Positions 19,017 to 27,057 of a DNA stretch of 64,000 nucleotides are shown here, piece by piece. Source of the DNA: Rubrobacter marinus. GTDB lineage: Bacteria; Actinomycetota; Rubrobacteria; Rubrobacterales; Rubrobacteraceae. Position numbers and translations under genes: made by a program. The number at the start of each line of letters is the position of its first letter. Positions within the stretch are counted from its first letter, which is position 1. The notes under the pieces are model-generated. The model searched no databases, was not told where the DNA came from, and saw nothing but the letters and a program-made list of their open reading frames with translations. The stretch spans positions 1,240,001-1,304,000 of the forward strand of contig NZ_CP045121.1 of the NCBI RefSeq assembly GCF_011492965.1, read 5' to 3'.

Positions 19017-19091
19017 CTCGGTGGCCGGGGCTCCTGTCCGAGCGCCGATCCCCCTCGGGTACGACGGCCGCTCGCGGGGTCGCAGCTTTTT

Positions 19092-19131
19092 CTGTGAGGA
19101 CTCATAAGCCCGTGCAAGGCCCTTCATAGGT
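19092..19131 (+). promoter_or_regulatory. Operator S3 and promoter of the ApbE / ferric-reductase-like operon
   Basis: CTGTGAGGACTCATAAG at 19092-19108, a 14-base gap, then TTCATAGGT at 19123-19131, the same architecture as S2. TAGGTA would be the -10 element. The first gene of the operon starts at 19212. Confidence 0.65.
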
Positions 19132-19211
19132 ATGGAATCCATACTCGCGGAGGAGTGGGGGACCGCCCTCCGCTTCGCAACGAACGCGACTCCAGGAATA
19201 GGAAGGCGATC

Positions 19212-19661
19212 TTGACGCAACCGAATCGCAGAAGGGTGGAGGGGGAAGGTCCCTCCGGCAAGCCGAAGGCCCGTCGGGTCTCGCCCCGCAAGGAGCTGGC
19301 CGTGGTAACGCTCGGGATGGTCGCCGCGATCTCGGGCGTCGGCGGCCTCCTGGCGGCGAACCCCCCGTCCTGGGCGAACACCCCCGAGCCCGCCGCCGTG
19401 GCCGTTGAGCAGACGACGGTGCAGCAGGAGGCCGCGCGCGAAGCGGCGGCTCGCGCGGAGACCGCGCGCCAGGAGGCCGAGCAGGCGGTCGCGGGGCAGG
19501 AAGGGGCAGAGCAAGCGGCGGCGGAGCAGTACGCCGCCGAGCAGGCGGCGGCCCAAGCGGCCCAACAGGCGGCGGCCGAGCAGGCGGCGCTGGCGCAGCA
19601 GCAGGCCGCCTACTCCGCCCAGCCCCGGGGCAACGCCGCCGCGGTGAGCCAGGGCTCGTGA
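19212..19661 (+). CDS. Ala/Gln/Glu-rich single-pass membrane protein, unknown function
   Basis: A 149-residue protein. A basic N-terminus (about 32 residues) precedes one membrane helix (ELAVVTLGMVAAISGVGGLL). About 85 residues of low-complexity sequence follow, dominated by Ala, Gln and Glu in helical repeats such as AAEQAAAQAAQQ. The tail would be outside the cell and probably forms a long helix or coiled coil. Start: TTG 19212 after AGGAAGG; the frame is open upstream to 19155. Its stop overlaps the ApbE start by 4 bases (GTGA), so translation is coupled. In many genomes the partner of ApbE and a ferric reductase is an FMN-binding-domain protein, but no such domain or SGAT-type flavinylation motif is visible here. 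Confidence 0.7.
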   Translation: MTQPNRRRVEGEGPSGKPKARRVSPRKELAVVTLGMVAAISGVGGLLAANPPSWANTPEPAAVAVEQTTVQQEAAREAAARAETARQEAEQAVAGQEGAEQAAAEQYAAEQAAAQAAQQAAAEQAALAQQQAAYSAQPRGNAAAVSQGS

Positions 19662-20545
19662 AGCTCTTGAAGCTCGTGGCGCGCTCCTGGGAGGACAGGA
19701 TCATGGGCACGGACGCGCGTCTGGTGGTCGTGACCGACGATCCGGCGTCCGGGCACCGGGCGCTGGTGCGCGCCGCCGAGGACCTCCAGGCCACCGAGAA
19801 GGCCCTCTCCAGGTTCTGGGAGCACAGCGAGCTCTCGCGCCTCAACCGCTCCGGGACCGCGGTCTCCGGCGAGAGGTTGCTGATCGCCGTCCGTGAGGCG
19901 GCGAGGGCGTACCGGTGGTCCGGAGGGCTGCTGGATCCCCGCGTGATCCTCCCGCTCGAGAGGTTCGGCTACGGTCGCGGCGTCCCCGACGGGGACGTGG
20001 GCGAGGTCCGGCCGACCGGGCCCCTGCCCCCCGTCGATATGTCGGGCTGGGCGGAGGAGTCCGGCAGGATCTCGCTGCCCCCCGGGACGCGCCTGGACCT
20101 CGCGGGCGTCGGCAAGGCCCTGGGCGTGGGGTGGGCCGCGGCCCACCTTGCGGGGCACGCGGGCCTGCTCGTGGACGTGGGCGGCGACATCCTGGCCCTC
20201 GGCACGGACGAGAGGGGCGAGCCCTGGAACGTCACGGCCATGCACCGCGAGCCGGTCGGGCAGTTCTCCGGCACCTCCCTCGCCGTAGCCACCTCGACCA
20301 CGCGCAAACGCGCGTGGACCGCCGGGGGCCGGGAGGCGCACCACCTCATCGACCCGCGCACGGGGGCGCCCGCGTTCGGGGAGCTCGCCTACGCGACCGT
20401 CGCCGCCCCGACGATCCTCGAAGCCGACCTGATCGCCAAGCTCCTAGTCATAGAGGGCAGACCCGCCTTCGAGCGCTTCGGGGGCGAGAGGGTCCGCGCC
20501 GTCGTCACCGACCGCGGGGGCAAGACGGAGGTGCTGCAAGCGTGA
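19658..20545 (+). CDS. apbE: ApbE-family FAD:protein FMN transferase
   Basis: A 295-residue protein of the ApbE fold, which attaches FMN covalently to Ser/Thr of exported redox proteins. Recognisable blocks are GTDARLVVV near the N-terminus, LSRFWEHSELSRLN, DLAGVGKALGVGWAA, LLVDVGGDILALG and EAHHLIDPRTGAPAFG. The Mg-binding region reads EADLIAKLLVIEG: the Asp is kept, but the Thr expected four residues later is Lys, so activity should be checked. There is no obvious signal peptide. GTG start coupled to the preceding gene; its stop overlaps the next start (GTGA). It is the middle gene of a three-gene redox operon under operator S3. Confidence 0.88.
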   Translation: MKLLKLVARSWEDRIMGTDARLVVVTDDPASGHRALVRAAEDLQATEKALSRFWEHSELSRLNRSGTAVSGERLLIAVREAARAYRWSGGLLDPRVILPLERFGYGRGVPDGDVGEVRPTGPLPPVDMSGWAEESGRISLPPGTRLDLAGVGKALGVGWAAAHLAGHAGLLVDVGGDILALGTDERGEPWNVTAMHREPVGQFSGTSLAVATSTTRKRAWTAGGREAHHLIDPRTGAPAFGELAYATVAAPTILEADLIAKLLVIEGRPAFERFGGERVRAVVTDRGGKTEVLQA

Positions 20546-21510
20546 GCGGCTCGGTCCCGATCCTCGTCTCCATCGCCACGGCCGGCGTCGCCCTGGTCTG
20601 CGCCGTCCTCGCCGCCATGCAGGGGAGAGCTCGCCCCTCCCTTGCGTGGACGGCCTCGACCGCGGGCGTCCTCGCGCTCACCGCGACCTCGTTCGGCGGC
20701 TCGATAACCCCGCTCGACCTCGCCGCCGTGGCCGGCATCGTGCTCGTCGGCGGCGTGGCCGGCGCCGGATGGTCCCCCCGCGGCGGCACCGTGCTCCTCG
20801 CGCTCGGGCTGCTCGGCTTCGCGGTCATGCTCTACGCGCGCCTCGACGCCCTCACGGAGATCCTGGACGGGCGGGCCGCCCTGGACGGGCTCGCCTGGGG
20901 GGTGGCGCGCTCCTCGGGCTTCGTCGCCTTTCTCGCCGCGACCGGGGCGGTCGTGCTGGGCGCCCGCCGCCCCTCCGCGCTCCCCATCGGCGGCCTGCCC
21001 GCCCGCGTCTACGCCCTGCACCGAGCCCTCGGCATAGCCTCCGTCGCGGCGATGGCCGTCCACCTCGTCGCGCTCTGGACGGACGACTTCGTCGAGTTCA
21101 CCCCGGAGCAGCTCCTCTTCCTGCCCTGGACCTCGGAATACGAGCCCTTCGCGGTCACCCTGGGCTGGCTCGCCATGATCTCGCTGGCCCTCACGGCGGC
21201 CAGCGGCGGCCTGAAGCGCCTCCTCCCCGGGTGGCGCGTCGTGCACGCCCTCGCCTACCTCACGTTCGCGCTCGGCCTCGTCCACGGCCTCCTCGCCGGC
21301 AGCGACTCCGGCTCCCCGTGGGCGCTCGGCCTCTACGCCACGACCCTGATCGCGGTGGCATGGACCCTGCTCCGCAGGTTCAAGAACCCGTCCGCAAGGC
21401 CCCGCGGGGGAGGCAAGGGCTGGGGCGCGAAGGGCCTCTCGCCGGCGCCGGGCGCCGCCACGAGGGTGCGGGCGAGCGCCCACGGGAGTCCACCCCGCGC
21501 CACGGGCTAA
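20542..21510 (+). CDS. Ferric reductase-like transmembrane haem protein
   Basis: A 322-residue membrane protein with about eight helices. The C-terminal half matches the ferric-reductase-like/MsrQ-type haem b domain: paired His residues in RVYALHRALGIASVAAMAVH and in WRVVHALAYLTFALGLVHG would ligate two haems across the membrane. The N-terminal four helices are extra. There is no cytosolic flavin/NADPH domain, so electrons must come from a partner or from quinol. The last 35 residues are Gly/Arg/Pro low complexity. GTG start overlaps the apbE stop. With ApbE this suggests extracytoplasmic flavin-linked electron transfer; the flavoprotein acceptor is missing from view. Confidence 0.85.
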   Translation: MSGSVPILVSIATAGVALVCAVLAAMQGRARPSLAWTASTAGVLALTATSFGGSITPLDLAAVAGIVLVGGVAGAGWSPRGGTVLLALGLLGFAVMLYARLDALTEILDGRAALDGLAWGVARSSGFVAFLAATGAVVLGARRPSALPIGGLPARVYALHRALGIASVAAMAVHLVALWTDDFVEFTPEQLLFLPWTSEYEPFAVTLGWLAMISLALTAASGGLKRLLPGWRVVHALAYLTFALGLVHGLLAGSDSGSPWALGLYATTLIAVAWTLLRRFKNPSARPRGGGKGWGAKGLSPAPGAATRVRASAHGSPPRATG

Positions 21511-22160
21511 CGCCCCTCGTCGCGGTGAGCCCACATAGCCGTGTCCACCTCGAAGGGGAGGCGGTGGGAGTTGCCGAGCCTGTCGGTCGCCTCGAACGCG
21601 AGCCGGACGTTGCCCTCGTAGCCCTCCCGCTTGAGCACCTCGGCCAGGCGGATCAGGCCGAAGCGGTACCCCACCCCGTCGCCGGGCACGATCTCCACGG
21701 GGAGCCTGTCCTCCCCGCCCGAGAAGAGCACGTTGGCCGTCTCCCCGGCGAGCTCGCGGTCGACGATCCCTCGCTCCGTGAGGTTCAGCACCCGCCGGCC
21801 TCCAGCCCGGACCCACCCGGACCGCAGCACGAGGTGGACGCCCTCGAGGTAGATCGTCCTCTGCCCCTCGTTGGACAGGGCGAAGCGGACCACGGGCTTG
21901 CCCTGAGGGTAACGAAGCCCGTGCTCCCTCAAAAAGTCCCCCAGCCGCAGGTAGAGGCCGGCCTGGGAGTCGTCGTGGATGCGCGCCGGTCGATCCTCGT
22001 CGGTCCCGGCCCCCTCTCCCGCCCGGTACTCGTAGCGGACCCTGATCCCGAGCCGCGGACGCCTGTCGCGCCTCTGGAGCCAGAGGTTGAGCAGCGAGAG
22101 GACGAGCGCCAGCAGCGACACCGCCGTCGTACCGACCTGGGCCACCGCCTCGCCGCTCAT
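21507..22160 (-). CDS. Hypothetical protein with N-terminal membrane helix
   Basis: This 217-residue protein has one N-terminal hydrophobic helix (VGTTAVSLLALVLSLLNLWL), a short basic stretch (QRRDRRPRLG), and then a soluble beta-rich domain with alternating strands (VVRFALSNEGQRTIYLEGV, DGVGYRFGLIRLAEVL, VRLAFEATDRLGN). The strand pattern resembles small Ig-like or jelly-roll modules. I do not recognise the family. It is convergent with the ferric-reductase-like gene, their stops overlapping by 4 bases. Confidence 0.75.
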   Translation of the reverse strand: MSGEAVAQVGTTAVSLLALVLSLLNLWLQRRDRRPRLGIRVRYEYRAGEGAGTDEDRPARIHDDSQAGLYLRLGDFLREHGLRYPQGKPVVRFALSNEGQRTIYLEGVHLVLRSGWVRAGGRRVLNLTERGIVDRELAGETANVLFSGGEDRLPVEIVPGDGVGYRFGLIRLAEVLKREGYEGNVRLAFEATDRLGNSHRLPFEVDTAMWAHRDEGR

Positions 22161-22338
22161 GCCTCTACCCGGCCCTCCCCCGCGACGGGCAACGCCTCGT
22201 CCCTCCGCACCCCGTGCGTACCGTCCCGTCGCCCGCGAACCGCGAGTTCCACCGCAGGGCCCGCCGGCCCTTCGGCAGCGCCCCTCCCCGACCCCAGGCA
22301 GGGGCGGCTGCGGGCGCGACGTTGGTCGAAGCCGGAGA

Positions 22339-22581
22339 TCAAACGCTCACCCCGACGAGAACCCGTCCCGCAGGACGCCGCCCGAACACACCGATCCCCG
22401 ACGCACGCGAGACCTCGCCCGTACGTCCCCCGGAGTCGAGATCTCGCATGGGCCGAGGGACCTCCCGCGGGTACTCCGCGACCGTCCTCTCCGGGGCGTT
22501 GGCCGGTAACAGGGGCTCCTCGAACCCCTCGGGCGCCGGCGGGTAGCGGCGCATCTTCGGGACACTCGCATCCTCCACGCG
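22339..22581 (-). CDS. Possible small protein, unknown
   Basis: An 80-residue frame starting at GTG 22581 with a strong AGGAGG six bases upstream. The first half (KMRRYPPAPEGFEEPLLPAN) uses codons ending almost only in G or C, like real genes here. The second half is less convincing. No family recognised. The flanks 22161-22338 and 22582-22808 hold nothing I can identify apart from an isolated TATACT at 22653-22658. Confidence 0.4.
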   Translation of the reverse strand, partial: RVEDASVPKMRRYPPAPEGFEEPLLPANAPERTVAEYPREVPRPMRDLDSGGRTGEVSRASGIGVFGRRPAGRVLVGVSV

Positions 22582-22808
22582 GCCCCTCCTCTCTTCGTCG
22601 CGGAGGGGCCGGCGCACGGAGTTCTTGCGCGGTCGAGCCGCGTCCCGCCCGGTATACTCGCGGGCAGGACGGGCGTTTCCATCCCCTGAAAACCCCCGAG
22701 GACCGCTTCCAGGTTGGCAGCCGGCCGGTCCGCGGGAGGCCCGGGGTGGGGGCGCTCCTCCTTTTCCTCCTGTGTCCGCCTCACTCTACATCCGCCGGAT
22801 GGCTCTGG

Positions 22809-22849
22809 TCAAGCAATTGTTTGACTCAGGGGCGAGCAACCTGTAGAGT
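22809..22849 (+). promoter_or_regulatory. lexA promoter with overlapping palindromic operator
   Basis: TTGACT (22821-22826), 17 bases, TAGAGT (22844-22849). The palindrome TCAAGCAATTGTTTGA (22809-22824, one mismatch between arms) covers the -35 box. It fits the layout of the Gram-positive LexA box (TCGAAC-N4-GTTCGA) at 9 of 12 defined positions. LexA autoregulation is the likely reading. Confidence 0.7.
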
Positions 22850-22869
22850 CTGCGACGAGAGGTTCTGGG

Positions 22870-23505
22870 GTGGACGAGGTCTTACATCCACGGAGGTTGA
22901 AGATACTGGAGGTCCTCGCCCGGGCGTCGCGGGAGGGCGGGGGCGTGCCGGCGGAGAGGGAGATCGGTCATGCCGTCGGCCTCAAGAGCAGCCAGACCGT
23001 CCACCATCACCTCCTGGCGCTCGAGAAGGACGGGTACGTCGAGCGGGGCGAGGCCCCGAGCCGCAAGCGCCGGCCCGTGCGGATCACGGCGAAGGGTTGG
23101 GAGGCGGTGGGGAAGGTGCCCCTGCTCGGCCGGATAGCGGCGGGTCGGGGCCTCGAAGCCGTACCGACCGAGGACGAGGCCTACTCCCTCCCCTCGGAGC
23201 TGCTCGTCACCGGCAACGGGAAGCGGCGCTACCTCCTGAGATCCGTCGGCGACAGCATGGTCGGGGCGAGGATAGAGGACGGCGACATGCTGCTCGTGGA
23301 GGAGGACGAGGAGCCGTCCGACGGGGACGTGGTCGTGGCCCTGCTGAGGGGCGGCGACGAGGTTACCGTCAAGAGGCTCTACCGGGAGGGGGAGACGGTG
23401 AGGCTCAAGCCGAGAAACGGAGACCACGAGGACATACTCGTACCGGCCGACGAGGTGCGCGTGCAGGGGCGTGTCGTGCTGGTGGTCCATCCCCCCCGCA
23501 AGTAG
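22870..23505 (+). CDS. lexA: LexA repressor
   Basis: A 211-residue SOS repressor. The N-terminal winged helix (VPAEREIGHAVGLKSSQTVHHHLLALEKDGYVERG) differs from the usual recognition helix in carrying SSQTVHHHL. The linker contains the Ala91-Gly92 self-cleavage bond in GRIAAGRGL. The S24-type C-terminal domain has the catalytic Ser129 (VGDSMVGARIEDGD) and Lys168 (VTVKRLY). Start GTG 22870 gives a normal length, though no ribosome site stands out. It has its own promoter and palindromic operator just upstream. The uvrA, uvrB and uvrC genes in this window do not show the same palindrome. Confidence 0.95.
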   Translation: MDEVLHPRRLKILEVLARASREGGGVPAEREIGHAVGLKSSQTVHHHLLALEKDGYVERGEAPSRKRRPVRITAKGWEAVGKVPLLGRIAAGRGLEAVPTEDEAYSLPSELLVTGNGKRRYLLRSVGDSMVGARIEDGDMLLVEEDEEPSDGDVVVALLRGGDEVTVKRLYREGETVRLKPRNGDHEDILVPADEVRVQGRVVLVVHPPRK

Positions 23506-23624
23506 ACCTTCCGTAGGTCGTCCGTACGGGGCCGCGAACCCGGTCGAGGTTCGGCTACAATCGCCGGGTCGTTCTGTGCCGGCGGTCGGCCCCGCGCGAG
23601 GGCCGGAATCTGGGGTTGTATTCG

Positions 23625-25410
23625 ATGTACGCGACGTCCGGGCGAAAAACACGAACCGCTCGCGCCGCGGGGCGAACGGGCGGGCACCTGCTGGTGCTCC
23701 TCTTGTACGGCGTCCTGGCGGCGGTCTTCACGTACCCCCTGGTCCTGAACCTCGACCGGGTGAACGGGTCGGGGACCCGGCGGTGATGGTTTGGAGCATG
23801 GCCTGGATCTCCCACGCCCTGATCTCCGAGCCCGCGACGCTGTACGGCGCGAACATCCTCCATCCCACCCCGACGCCCTCGCCCACACCGACCTCCTGCT
23901 CACGAGCGCCCTCCTCGCCGCTCCCTTCTTCCTCCTCACCGGCAACGCCCTCCTGGGCTTCAACGTCGTCATGCTCCTCACCTACGTGCTCTCCGGCTAC
24001 GCGACCTATCTGCTCGTCCGCAGGCTCCTCCCGGGCAGGCCGTACGCGGCGCAGGCCGCCCTCTTCGCGGGGGCGCTCTACGCCTTCTGCCCCTACAAGC
24101 TCGCCCACGTCTCGCAGCTCAACACCATGACCACGAACTGGCTGCCCCTGATCCTGCTGTTCATGCACCGCTACCTGGAGGACGGCCGCCGTCCCCGGGA
24201 TCTCCTGCTTGTCGCGTTCTTCCTCTCCTTGAACGCCCTCTCGGGCCTCTATTACGGCGCGTTCGCGGCCCTGATGGCGGTGCTCTTCTTCGTCCTGTGG
24301 TCCCTGCTCAACCGCGAGACGCCGAAGGTGCGCGACCTCCTATATGGCGTCCCCGTCTTCGGCCTCGCCGCGGCCCTGCTGGCCGCCCTCCTCTGGCCCT
24401 ACCTCGCCCGCAGCGCGCAGGCGGGCCACGCGTGGGACATCGCGAACGTGGCCTACTACTCCTTCGAGCCCGCGGCCCTCCTGACCTCCCCGCCGCAGAG
24501 CCTGCTCCTGGGCTGGACGCCGGAGGCCTTCGGCATCACCGCCGAGGAGGGCAAGCCGGCCTACGAGCTCATGCTCTACCCCGGCCTCGCGGCGTCCCTG
24601 CTCGCCGCGTACGCCCTGCTCCGGCGCTCCGTCTCCCGGACGGAGGCCCTCTACGCGGCGCTCGGCGTCGCCTTCTTCGTCCTCTCGTGGGGACCGCTGA
24701 CGACCCTGGGCGGCTCCGTCGTCTCCCTGCCCTACCGGCTGCTCTACGAGTACGTCCCCGGCTTCGGCAGCCTCCGCGTCCCGGCGAGGATGTGGGCGAT
24801 CGTGATGCTCTGCGTCGCGGTCCTCGCGGCCCTGGGCCTCCGGGAGATCCTGGAAAGGCTCGGGGGCCGCCGCGCGCCCGCCGTCCTCGCCGCCGTCTCC
24901 TTCGTCGCGGCCCTGGAGTTCGCCCCTGCCCTCCCGCTCGACCGCTACTTGGACCGTGGCCCCCCGGCCCCCGAGCCCGCCTACGCGTACCTCGCCGGGA
25001 GAGCCGGGGAGGACGCCGTGGTGGTCGAGGTGCCGTTCGCGTCGCCCGCGGATCCCTTCCGGGAGACGCCCCGGATGTACCGCTCCACCCACGGCTTCTG
25101 GCGCCTCGTGAACGGCTTCGCGAGCTACATGCCGGAGGAGTACTGGCAGAGGCGCAGCATCCTGAACTCCTTCCCGGACGCCAGAAGCCTCGACGAGATG
25201 CGCCGCCTCGGCGTCGACTACGTGATGGTCCACCCGGAGGAGTACGCCGAAGACGGCGCGGACGGCCGGGAGGTCATACGCCGGGCGGAGCGAGAACCCT
25301 CCCTCGAACGCGTCGCGGGCGGGGACGGGGAGGCGGTGCTCTACGAGGTTTCGGAGCCGGAGGGCGCGGCGGAACGTTTGGCGGCGCCCGGGGAGCAGGC
25401 GAGGAAGTGA
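23625..25410 (+). CDS. Large polytopic membrane protein, GT-C glycosyltransferase-like (two frame breaks)
   Basis: Repaired, this is a protein of about 595 residues with some 11-12 membrane helices. It starts at ATG 23625 (MYATSGRKTRT), runs through GVLAAVFTYPLVLNLDRVNG, breaks at the GGG near 23764-23767, continues as VGDPAVMVWSMAWISHALIS, breaks again in CCC at 23866-23868, and runs on from HPDALAHTDLLL. The loop after helix 1 with GDPAVMVW is the acidic catalytic-loop position of GT-C enzymes that use lipid-linked sugars, and the C-terminal 150 residues form a soluble outer domain. Cell-wall or glycan assembly is likely but unproved. A TACAAT -10 element lies at 23556-23561. Confidence 0.75.
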
Positions 25411-25436
25411 AGGCCCCGATCCCTCGTAGGTAAAGG

Positions 25437-25522
25437 TGGTACCGGAGGTGGGACTCGAACCCACACGAGGTTGCCCTCAACGGATTTTGAGTCCGTCGCG
25501 TCTACCATTCCGCCACTCCGGC
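25437..25522 (-). tRNA. tRNA-Leu (anticodon CAA)
   Basis: An 86-base class II tRNA with encoded CCA. Acceptor arm GCCGGAG pairs with CTCCGGT, the anticodon loop CTCAAAA gives CAA (reads UUG), there is a long variable arm, and the T arm contains GTTCGAGTC. A TACAAT -10 element lies 20 bases upstream (25547-25542, minus strand). Confidence 0.97.
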
Positions 25523-25573
25523 GCGGGGAAAGACGCCGATGATTGTACCATGGGCCATACCGGGGCCGTGCAT

Positions 25574-25602
25574 TTGACTGTAAGATGCGGCGGCGCAATA
25601 AT
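25574..25602 (+). promoter_or_regulatory. Promoter of the branched-chain amino acid transporter operon
   Basis: TTGACT (25574-25579), 17-base spacer, AATAAT (25597-25602). The first gene starts at 25705, leaving a leader of about 95 bases. Confidence 0.65.
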
Positions 25603-25704
25603 TTCGCTCCGATAGAAACTCTTCGCGATCCGGGTCGGCTCGTTGCGGCCGGTCGGGGCGATACGTCCGGTGGCCCTGGTGGCGGGCCCTTAGAAGGAGG
25701 CAGG

Positions 25705-26979
25705 GTGAAGGGGATACGTAAGGTAGGAATGCTTGCGGCGCTGGGGGTTGCTTCGGCCCTGACGGTCGCGGGCTGCGGGGGCGGCGGTGGCGGCGAGGGT
25801 CAGGGCGGCGCAGCCGAGGGCCCGACGGCGACCATCGTGAGCGACTTTCCGCTTCAGGGGGCGAACCGCGCCCAGACGGAGACCATGGTCAACGCCATAC
25901 GGCTCGCGCTCGAGGAGCGGGACGGGATGGCCGGGGAAGTGACGGTCGAGTACGAGTCGCTCGACGACGCGACGGCGCAGGCCGGCCAGTGGGACGAGGC
26001 CAAGTGCGCCGAGAACGCGCAGAGCGTCGCGCAGCGCGACGAGGTGGTCGGTTGGATCGGCCCGTTCAACTCCGGTTGCGCGGCCGTGGAGATCCCGATC
26101 CTCAACGAGGCGGGGCTCGGAATGATCTCGCCGGCGAACACCGCCATCGGCCTGACGAAGCCCGGGGGTGAGCCCGGGGAGCCGGAGCGGTACTACCCGA
26201 CGGGCGAGCGCAACTACACCCGCGTGATCATCGCCGACGACAAGCAGGGCGCGGCGGGCGCGACCCTCATGGACGAAGAAGGCTTCGAGTCCGTCTACAT
26301 CCTCGACGACCGCGAGACCTACGGTCAGGGCCTCGCCGACCAGTTCGAGAGGACCGCGGAGGAGCTCGGCATCGAGGTCCTCGGGCGCGACGGCATCGAC
26401 GGCTCCGCCTCCAACTACCGCTCGCTGATGGAGAGAATCGCGCAGGAGCAGCCCGACGCCATCTACTTCGGCGGCATCATCGAGAACAACGCCGGCCAGC
26501 TTCTGAAGGACAAGGTCGGGGCCGGGATGTCCAACGACGACGTCGCGTTCATCGGGCCGGACGGCATCTTCGTCGACGAGCTCCTCAACCAGGCGGGCGA
26601 CGCCGCGGAGGGCATCTACGTCACCTTCGGCGGCCTGCCCGAGGAAGAGCTCTCCGACGAGGGGCAGGAGTTCGTCGAGAACTTCGAGGCCCAGTACAAC
26701 GAGGACATCCAGCCCTACACCGCCTACGCCTACGAGGCCGCCAACGTCATGCTCGACGCCATCGAGCGGGCCTACGAGGCCGACGGCGACGTCACCCGCG
26801 AGGGGGTCCTGCGCGAGATCTTCGCGACGGAGGACTACGAGGGCGTGCTGGGCGAGTGGAGCTTCGACGAGGACGGCGACACGACCCTCACGGAGCTCTC
26901 CATCCAGAGGGTCGAGGACGGCCAGTTCACGCTGGACCGCACGCTCGACGTCTCCGACACGGTCGCCTCGGTAGAGTAG
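25705..26979 (+). CDS. Branched-chain amino acid ABC transporter, substrate-binding lipoprotein (LivK-like)
   Basis: A 424-residue periplasmic-binding-protein type I lipoprotein: signal segment MLAALGVASALTVAGCG with lipobox Cys at about residue 24, a Gly-rich tether, then the two-lobed ligand-binding domain (ATIVSDFPLQGANRAQ, VVGWIGPFNSGCAAVEIPIL, VYILDDRETYGQGLADQF, DAIYFGGIIENNAGQLL). It delivers leucine/isoleucine/valine or related amides to the permease encoded downstream. GTG start at 25705 with a perfect AAGGAGG. A G/C hairpin follows before livH, probably raising the level of the binding protein relative to the permease. Confidence 0.93.
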   Translation: MKGIRKVGMLAALGVASALTVAGCGGGGGGEGQGGAAEGPTATIVSDFPLQGANRAQTETMVNAIRLALEERDGMAGEVTVEYESLDDATAQAGQWDEAKCAENAQSVAQRDEVVGWIGPFNSGCAAVEIPILNEAGLGMISPANTAIGLTKPGGEPGEPERYYPTGERNYTRVIIADDKQGAAGATLMDEEGFESVYILDDRETYGQGLADQFERTAEELGIEVLGRDGIDGSASNYRSLMERIAQEQPDAIYFGGIIENNAGQLLKDKVGAGMSNDDVAFIGPDGIFVDELLNQAGDAAEGIYVTFGGLPEEELSDEGQEFVENFEAQYNEDIQPYTAYAYEAANVMLDAIERAYEADGDVTREGVLREIFATEDYEGVLGEWSFDEDGDTTLTELSIQRVEDGQFTLDRTLDVSDTVASVE

Positions 26980-27000
26980 GCAGAGCAACCTAAGGACGAA

Positions 27001-27042
27001 GAGGGGGGGACCGGTGCAGATCGACGGCCGGTCCCCCTCTCC
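27001..27042 (+). terminator. Intercistronic hairpin between livK-like and livH
   Basis: GAGGGGGGGACCGG pairs with CCGGTCCCCCTCTC around a 13-base loop, with no U tract. It is likely a partial terminator or mRNA 3'-end stabiliser favouring the binding-protein gene. Confidence 0.55.
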
Positions 27043-27057
27043 TGGAAGGGTATTCAG

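Noticed and set aside
23520-23560. GAACCCGGTCGAGGTTC as a T-arm of a second tRNA
   Set aside because: No acceptor or anticodon arm can be folded around it.
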